DNA from: Bacteroidota bacterium | Lineage (GTDB): Bacteria > Bacteroidota > Bacteroidia > Chitinophagales > Chitinophagaceae | Assembly: GCA_023440945.1 (NCBI GenBank) | Contig: JAEZRL010000379.1 | Location: 1-10,965 of the forward strand | Reading direction: 5' to 3' | Length of the DNA: 10,965 nucleotides | Shown: piece after piece, positions 7,016 to 10,965 of the stretch | Layout: each line of letters opens with the position of its first letter | Position numbering within the stretch: the first letter of the stretch is position 1 | Position numbers and translations under genes: made by a program | Notes under the pieces: model-generated | The model's input: only the letters and a program-made list of their open reading frames with translations | Told to the model about the DNA's origin: nothing | Databases searched by the model: none

Positions 7016-8788
7016 AACTTTCTTTCCTGACATGGCAAGACATAATGCAAGATTTGTACTTACAAAACTTTTTCCTTCTCCTGATATATTCGATGTTATC
7101 AAGATTTTTCTTTTTCCTTTTATCTTTCCATACAAACCAATTGATGCCCTTAACTGGCGAAATTGTTCAGCTACATATAGATGTTTAGAGGAATTAAGAA
7201 TGAGAAAATCTTTTTCATTCACCTTAGCAAGTTCTGCTACAATAGGTGTTGTTGTAAAGTTCTCGATCTCTGTTCTGAATAATATCTTCGGACTTAGTAC
7301 TTCGCGAATGGTAACAAAACCAACAGCACACATAAAGCCGAGGCCAATTGCTAATATATAGATAACAGATTTATTAGGTGAGTTAGGAATCATTGAAGCT
7401 TCTGCCGGGTCAATAATCTGATTGTCTGCGACAGTAGATGATTGCGCCAGAGCAGTTTCTTCCCGTTTTTGGAGCAAAAAAGTATATACTGCATTTTTTA
7501 TAGCTTGTTGTCTGTTAAAATCAAGAAGGTCTTTTTCCTTTTGAGGTATGGTGCTTAACTGAGAAGATGATTGGTTTTTTGAAAAGCTTGCTTTTTGAAC
7601 ACTTGTTCTAAGGCCTGTGCGTAAATTTTTTATTATTTCTAATATACCAGAGCGCATTTTATCGCCCTCAGCTTTAATTTGTAAAACAGACGGATTATTT
7701 TCTCCGGTTGTTTTCTTCATTTTGATATACAATAAATCAGACTCGTATAACTTTTCAAGTAGCTGATTTAAAAGGGGCTCATTCAAGCCAAGAGTTGAAG
7801 GTAAAATTCCATCTTTATTATTTTTTGAAATAACATACTTTTCAACCTGGTCAAGTATTGCTAACTGTAAATTGGTTTCTGCAATTGTTTTATTGTCAGA
7901 ACCTAAATTTTGTAAATAAAACTGCCCCTGAGAACTAAGGTCTGTTATGCCGTTTGTAGATTTATAATTCTGAATAACCTTTTCAAGTGAGTCAAGATCT
8001 CCTTCTACAAAATTTATTCTGTCCTGAACAAATGCCAATGTGTTGGAAGCCAAACCTTTTTTAGCATTAATGGATTGCTGATAATAAGCCTGGCACAATC
8101 CGTTTAAAATATCTTCTGCTTTTTCACGTATGTGATCTTTAAACTTAAGTTGTATAACAGAAGAATTTTTATTGACAGGATCAACATTTAGATTAGAAAG
8201 TAACTGATTCGCAATTGTATTAGGCTTAGTAAGATTAAAATAAAGCGGTTTTTCGGAAGTTGTTTTTTGTTCAGGGTTTTTTTTAAACATAAGATTCCCA
8301 TAAGAAGTTTTCACCCATTTATTCAAATCATAAGAAGCATTGTTAATGGAAACTGTTTCTTTTTGTGGGTCGTAAGTGAAGTAAATTTTATTTTGCTCTT
8401 TCAAATTATCCGGGTTTTCTGCAAGAACGATAACCGGTGATATTGTATAGGCAGAAACTGATTGCACATCACCTTCTTCAAATGTTTGTGCATATAAATG
8501 AAGTTTGTTTATAACTTCTTTCATTAATGTTCTTGACTGTATTATCTCTATTTCATTTTCTACGTTTTTATCAAAAGGAGATAAATTAAGTGCCTGCATC
8601 ATTTTTGAATCTGATGATTGTCCACCTGCATCTTTTATCAATACAGTAGCAACAGCTTCATAAACAGGGGTGATAAAACGCAGGTAATTCCAGGCTATAA
8701 TGCAACTAATAAATATACATAGTGCAAATAGAGGCCAGTAAGGAAGATACCTGAAGATGATAGCATTAAAAATGCTGCTCGGTTTCAT
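7013..8788 (-). CDS. Wzc-type polysaccharide co-polymerase/BY-kinase, truncated by in-frame TAA
   Basis: This is the 591-aa N-terminal part of an inner-membrane chain-length determinant fused to a tyrosine autokinase. Residues 16-38 form the first membrane helix. The Wzz-type periplasmic domain starts with PVYEAVATVLIKD (41-53) and is followed by long, coiled-coil-prone helices. A GNVR-like segment (DLLDFNRQQ, then YTFLLQKREE) leads into the second helix (about 474-494). The cytoplasmic part begins with the linker EQFRQLRASI (541-550) and Walker A SGEGKS (569-574, Lys573). The frame then stops at TAA (7013-7015) after SGKKV, where homologs continue with hydrophobic residues into VDxDLR. The matching remainder follows in the same frame at 6497-7012. 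In export systems this protein contacts Wza in the outer membrane and cycles phosphorylation to control chain assembly. It starts 9 bp after the Wza-type gene stop, so translational coupling is likely. The truncated product would keep both membrane helices and the periplasmic domain but would lack kinase activity. Confidence 0.9.
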   Translation of the reverse strand: MKPSSIFNAIIFRYLPYWPLFALCIFISCIIAWNYLRFITPVYEAVATVLIKDAGGQSSDSKMMQALNLSPFDKNVENEIEIIQSRTLMKEVINKLHLYAQTFEEGDVQSVSAYTISPVIVLAENPDNLKEQNKIYFTYDPQKETVSINNASYDLNKWVKTSYGNLMFKKNPEQKTTSEKPLYFNLTKPNTIANQLLSNLNVDPVNKNSSVIQLKFKDHIREKAEDILNGLCQAYYQQSINAKKGLASNTLAFVQDRINFVEGDLDSLEKVIQNYKSTNGITDLSSQGQFYLQNLGSDNKTIAETNLQLAILDQVEKYVISKNNKDGILPSTLGLNEPLLNQLLEKLYESDLLYIKMKKTTGENNPSVLQIKAEGDKMRSGILEIIKNLRTGLRTSVQKASFSKNQSSSQLSTIPQKEKDLLDFNRQQAIKNAVYTFLLQKREETALAQSSTVADNQIIDPAEASMIPNSPNKSVIYILAIGLGFMCAVGFVTIREVLSPKILFRTEIENFTTTPIVAELAKVNEKDFLILNSSKHLYVAEQFRQLRASIGLYGKIKGKRKILITSNISGEGKSFVSTNLALCLAMSGKKV

Positions 8789-8797
8789 AATTATTTC

Positions 8798-9547
8798 TTA
8801 GCGAACTATGCGGTCAATAACAAAAAATAGAAAGGATAAAGTGCTCATTACGATTGGAAAGACCTGACCAAACCTACTTGTGCTTGCAACTCTTGTGCTA
8901 TTTGGTTCTACATAAACAATGTCGTTAGACTTCAAATAATAATAAGGCGAAGTGAAAATTTGTGTGTTGTTCAGATTAAGCCTTTTTATTTTTTTTGCAC
9001 CTTCTTCTTCCCTTATTACCATAATATTGTTCCTTTTAGCGTCGATGGTAAGATCCCCCGCAAGCCCTATTGCTTCCAATAAAGTTATTTTTTCACTTTC
9101 CACAGGTACAACAGTGGGATGACCAACTTCGCCTAAAACAGTAACTCGGAAGTTTAAATAACGAACAGTAACAATAGGATCTAATAATAATTTTTTTTCT
9201 ATTAAACTGTTCGATATACTTTCTCTTAAAGCCTTTTTGGTAAGTCCTGCAGCTTTTATATCTCCAATAAGCGGAAATTGAATATTACCATCGCGGTTAA
9301 CCAAATAGCCCGATGCTGCTGTTCCGGAAGTATTTGGTTCATTGAATATTTCTGTAGCTTCAGGATTCATACTGCTTACAGAAATACTTAATACATCATT
9401 TTTCTGTATAACGGGTTCAAGGTCTTCTGCTTTAGCCATAATAGTTGAATCCTGTATATTGTTGAAATAAATCGCTTTCTTCATATTAACACAAGAGAAG
9501 AAAAGTGGTATAGAAAAGAATATCAATAAAATTTTTTTTTGGTTCAT
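8798..9547 (-). CDS. Wza-type polysaccharide export outer-membrane lipoprotein (Poly_export/SLBB)
   Basis: This outer-membrane auxiliary protein forms the export channel that pairs with the Wzc-type co-polymerase encoded next. The chosen start is the ATG at 9545-9547, giving 249 aa. It places a signal peptide (MNQKK, then a hydrophobic run) before a lipobox-like FFSC with the lipidated Cys at 19. A longer frame from a TTG at 9592 would put a polar 15-residue extension before the signal peptide and is rejected. The polysaccharide export domain covers about residues 44-130 (QKNDVLSISV, GYLVNRDGNIQFPLIGDI). An SLBB-like domain follows (VTVLGEVGHPTVVPV, about 135-149, to about 214). A hydrophobic C-terminal helix (230-244) precedes a short basic tail, as is usual in Bacteroidota members. 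The lipobox is imperfect (Phe at -3), which is tolerated in this phylum. Confidence 0.92.
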   Translation of the reverse strand: MNQKKILLIFFSIPLFFSCVNMKKAIYFNNIQDSTIMAKAEDLEPVIQKNDVLSISVSSMNPEATEIFNEPNTSGTAASGYLVNRDGNIQFPLIGDIKAAGLTKKALRESISNSLIEKKLLLDPIVTVRYLNFRVTVLGEVGHPTVVPVESEKITLLEAIGLAGDLTIDAKRNNIMVIREEEGAKKIKRLNLNNTQIFTSPYYYLKSNDIVYVEPNSTRVASTSRFGQVFPIVMSTLSFLFFVIDRIVR

Positions 9548-9697
9548 AGGTTTTGGGTTGTAACAAATGGTTTGATGAGTGCCATAAATCAAGATTTATT
9601 TTGGAGGAGAAGGGTGAATACAAGTTTAATATTTGCTGTCAGTTCAAGGCATTCGCCAACGCTGAAACATATCAGCGGAAGAAGATTTGTTGTTTTT
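9548..9697. other. 150-bp gap between antiterminator and Wza-type gene
   Basis: This is the longest spacer within the cluster. No small gene and no canonical minus-strand TAnnTTTG box are seen. Its one structured element is the short perfect palindrome at 9584-9599. It could be a leader or processing region separating the regulator from the structural genes, but nothing in the sequence proves that. Confidence 0.4.
9584..9599. repeat. Short palindrome (7-bp arms, 2-bp spacer)
   Basis: The sequence ATAAATC-AA-GATTTAT is a perfect inverted repeat about 37 bp upstream of the Wza-type start codon. Symmetric AT-rich sites of this size can be operators for dimeric regulators. They also arise by chance in AT-rich DNA, so function is unproven. 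Confidence 0.35.
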
Positions 9698-10207
9698 CTA
9701 CTCAGCAACAAGATCTTCAACAGGCATGTTAAGCAGAATATTTCTTTGCAGTAATTCTATCCTTACTACAATTTTTTGTCTGCCTCCATATTCAACAACT
9801 TCGCAATTCCTTCCTGTAAAAGCACCCGCCTTTATTAAAAGTTGTTTGCCTGGTTTCAGATTTTCTGCGGATACTTCAATTCCTTTTCCGTTCTCTACAG
9901 TAAAGCGAATGTTGTCGATGACCGAATTGTTTACCGTTGCTATTTGTTTACCTGTTCTTACATAGTAAAGAAGACCCTCTATAGTAAGACTATTAAAATA
10001 ATCTTCATCATTTTGCACACAAACAAAAACATAAGAAGGAAAAAGAGGAATGTCTATAAGTCTTCTTCTGTCATGCCAGACACGTAAAGATTTCACCAAT
10101 GGCAGGTAAGAAGAGATGTTAAATTCAAGTAGTTGATCGGCTACTTTTTTTTCATGCTTCGGTTTAGTGTACACAACTCTCCATGAAGACAGGAAGGTGC
10201 TGTTCAT
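9698..10207 (-). CDS. UpxY/RfaH-like NusG-family transcription antiterminator
   Basis: This is a 169-aa specialised NusG paralog. The NGN domain covers about residues 8-105: WRVVYTKPKHEKKVADQL, then YLPLVKSLRVWHDRRRLIDIPLFPSYVFV, with the conserved FPSYVF strand that contacts the RNA-polymerase clamp region. A KOW-like C-terminal domain follows (about 117-165: LKPGKQLLIKAGAFTGRNCEVVEY). In Bacteroidota, UpxY proteins are encoded at the head of capsular or exopolysaccharide operons and are needed for full-length transcription of their own operon. This gene occupies exactly that position, first in the minus-strand cluster. In Bacteroides a upxZ inhibitor gene usually follows, but none is present here. 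The housekeeping NusG is less likely, because that gene normally sits beside secE and ribosomal-protein genes. The ATG at 10205-10207 is the first in-frame start and gives the expected NGN N-terminus. Confidence 0.9.
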   Translation of the reverse strand: MNSTFLSSWRVVYTKPKHEKKVADQLLEFNISSYLPLVKSLRVWHDRRRLIDIPLFPSYVFVCVQNDEDYFNSLTIEGLLYYVRTGKQIATVNNSVIDNIRFTVENGKGIEVSAENLKPGKQLLIKAGAFTGRNCEVVEYGGRQKIVVRIELLQRNILLNMPVEDLVAE

Positions 10208-10469
10208 ATATATAGGGGTATTATTGTTTATGGAAGGTTCTAAATGTTAGTAATGCATTTTGGAATTTTTCTGCGATTATAATAGTTAAGCATAAGGAAT
10301 GACATTAACTGAAGGATGTAAGAATTAATACGCAAGAAGCAGGTGTTACATTTAAATGTGGACCTGATAATGGGAAGTGGTTTTATATAGATATTGGAAT
10401 TAAGCCTTTATTTTAAAGCTGTCGCAATTGCAAGTAACATTCGTACTCTCATCACAGGTTAATTTTGGC

Positions 10470-10531
10470 AGAATCAGAGATTTTAGTTTTCGCTTTAAAA
10501 AGTTATTCAAGAACTAAAAATCGCTGATTCT
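10470..10531. repeat. Strong inverted repeat / hairpin in divergent intergenic region
   Basis: The left arm (10470-10488, AGAATCAGAGATTTTAGTT) and right arm (10512-10531) pair over 18 bp with one A/G mismatch (10478 against 10523) and one unpaired A, around a 23-nt loop. No gene ends here: both neighbours are transcribed away from it. A role as an ordinary terminator is therefore unlikely. A weaker outer pair of arms (10399-10431 with 10556-10585, sharing ATTAA, AGCT and GCAATT blocks) is nested around it, making an imperfect palindrome of about 187 bp. It may be a leader structure, a protein-binding site or a decayed palindromic mobile repeat. Confidence 0.75.
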
Positions 10532-10649
10532 AAAACAAGGTAGAAAACATATTTTGAAATTGCAATAGCTATAAATAAGATTAATCTCTTTTTAAACCTT
10601 AAATTTTTTGCCCACTTTTAATAGAAAAACTGCTATCCTGCATTTAGTA

Positions 10650-10676
10650 TAAAGGCAGAATTGTTAATAGCCTTTA
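10650..10676. repeat. Small inverted repeat TAAAGGC/GCCTTTA
   Basis: The two 7-bp arms are perfect and flank a 13-nt loop, about 118 bp upstream of the plus-strand start codon and upstream of its candidate promoter. No uniform T-run follows on either strand, so it is not called a terminator. An operator role is possible but unsupported. Confidence 0.35.
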
Positions 10677-10747
10677 ACCTTCTTTATTTTTCGTCGCAAC
10701 TTTTTTATACATCATCTCATTTGTAAAAAACTCCACTGGTTGCATAA

Positions 10748-10755
10748 TAGTTTTG
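10748..10755 (+). promoter_or_regulatory. Candidate Bacteroidota -7 box for the plus-strand gene
   Basis: TAGTTTTG matches the Bacteroidota -7 consensus TAnnTTTG exactly and lies 38 bp before the ATG at 10794. The nearest upstream TTG that could serve as a -33 element (10721-10723) is 24 bp away, a little farther than typical. The box is therefore plausible but not certain. Confidence 0.45.
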
Positions 10756-10793
10756 TTCCCGCTTTTAATTCCACATCATTTCAAATCAATTGT

Positions 10794-10965
10794 ATGAAAA
10801 AGTTTTTATTCCTTGCTTTGGTTGTTTGCTTTTCAACAGCAACGATAGCACAGTTTCCTGGAGGAGGACCAGGCAAAGGAAAAATGCAGGCGCCGCCGTC
10901 TATCGGTCATGTTTTTGGTAAAGTGATTGATAGTGCCGGCAAACCGGTAAGTGCTGCTTCTGTTC
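10794..10965 (+). CDS. Outer-membrane protein with signal peptide and CarboxypepD_reg-like N-terminus (TonB-receptor/OMP beta-barrel type), 3' end cut by window
   Basis: Only the first 57 codons are present. A Sec signal peptide (MKKFLFLALVV, then a small-residue region ending TIA-Q, likely cleavage after Ala19) is followed by a Gly/Pro-rich linker (FPGGGPGKGK, 21-30). Then comes the opening strand of a carboxypeptidase-regulatory-like/plug-associated domain (GHVFGKVIDSAGKPVSAASV, about 38-57). In Bacteroidota this arrangement heads TonB-dependent receptors and related beta-barrel outer-membrane proteins. It is divergent from the polysaccharide operon and need not be functionally linked to it. 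The ATG is preceded by no strong Shine-Dalgarno sequence, as is usual for the phylum. The full family cannot be settled from this fragment. Confidence 0.75.
   Translation, partial: MKKFLFLALVVCFSTATIAQFPGGGPGKGKMQAPPSIGHVFGKVIDSAGKPVSAASV

Larger units (their letters stand above)
10208..10793. other. 586-bp noncoding divergent intergenic region
   Basis: This interval separates the minus-strand polysaccharide operon from the plus-strand outer-membrane protein gene, so it must hold the promoters and leaders of both. It is AT-rich. I find no TAnnTTTG element on the minus strand (no CAAAnnTA on the plus strand), so the operon promoter is unassigned. It contains the inverted repeats at 10470-10531 and 10650-10676 and a candidate -7 box at 10748-10755. 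A stop-to-stop frame at 10309-10416 (35 codons, no ATG) has a protein-like look but no support as a gene. No RNA gene was recognised. Confidence 0.7.

Noticed and set aside
6497..8788. Frameshift splitting the kinase gene
   Set aside because: The downstream half is in exactly the same frame as the upstream half. Only the TAA codon separates them, so it is a nonsense codon and not an indel.
9548..9592. Longer start (TTG at 9592) for the Wza-type gene
   Set aside because: It would place 15 polar residues before a well-formed lipoprotein signal peptide. The ATG at 9545-9547 gives the expected N-terminus.
9698..10207. Housekeeping NusG
   Set aside because: It has no secE or ribosomal-protein neighbours. 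Its sequence style and position at the head of a polysaccharide operon fit the UpxY/RfaH-like paralogs.
10650..10676. Rho-independent terminator
   Set aside because: The stem is only 7 bp, a T-run does not follow directly on either strand, and no gene ends nearby.
1..10965. CRISPR array, tRNA or rRNA genes, insertion sequence
   Set aside because: I saw no regularly spaced direct repeats, no cloverleaf or rRNA-like segments, and no transposase or integrase coding sequence in the window.

Overview
The window is an AT-rich stretch of a Bacteroidota chromosome, probably from a Chitinophagaceae-like or related lineage. The evidence is a UpxY-type NusG paralog heading a polysaccharide operon, a Bacteroidota-style Wza lipoprotein, a TonB-receptor/OMP-type gene with an N-terminal carboxypeptidase-regulatory-like domain, gene starts without clear Shine-Dalgarno sequences, and a TAnnTTTG -7 element. 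The lineage is inferred from protein style, not from a marker gene.

Positions 1-10207 hold one exopolysaccharide/capsule biosynthesis cluster, entirely on the minus strand, so it reads from right to left. In transcription order it contains: a UpxY/RfaH-like antiterminator (9698-10207), a Wza-type outer-membrane export lipoprotein (8798-9547), a Wzc-type chain-length regulator/tyrosine autokinase split by an in-frame TAA (6497-8788), a WcaI-like GT4 glycosyltransferase (5102-6355), GDP-L-fucose synthase (4088-5029), GDP-mannose 4,6-dehydratase (2971-4068), and two tandem paralogous GT-C-type membrane proteins (1302-2942 and 1-1241, the second cut by the window edge). Gaps are short (9-150 bp) and no convincing terminator is seen, which fits one operon.

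Together the genes suggest a fucose-containing, colanic-acid-like polysaccharide. Gmd and Fcl convert GDP-mannose to GDP-L-fucose. WcaI, which sits beside the same two genes in the E. coli colanic acid cluster, adds a sugar on the cytoplasmic side. The two GT-C proteins may add sugars from lipid-linked donors on the periplasmic side. Wzc and Wza would control chain length and export, and the UpxY-like protein would promote elongation through the long operon. No flippase, polymerase, initiating phosphoglycosyltransferase or GDP-mannose-supplying gene is in the window; these presumably lie further left or elsewhere.

Positions 10208-10793 are a 586-bp noncoding divergent interval with a strong inverted repeat (10470-10531) inside a longer degenerate palindrome. 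Positions 10794-10965 are the 5' end of a plus-strand outer-membrane protein gene.

The main anomaly is the single in-frame TAA at 7013-7015. It falls inside the Walker A' strand of the tyrosine kinase, where the family normally has a hydrophobic residue, and both halves are otherwise intact. I see no evidence of a wholly new system; the rest is a recognisable polysaccharide locus.
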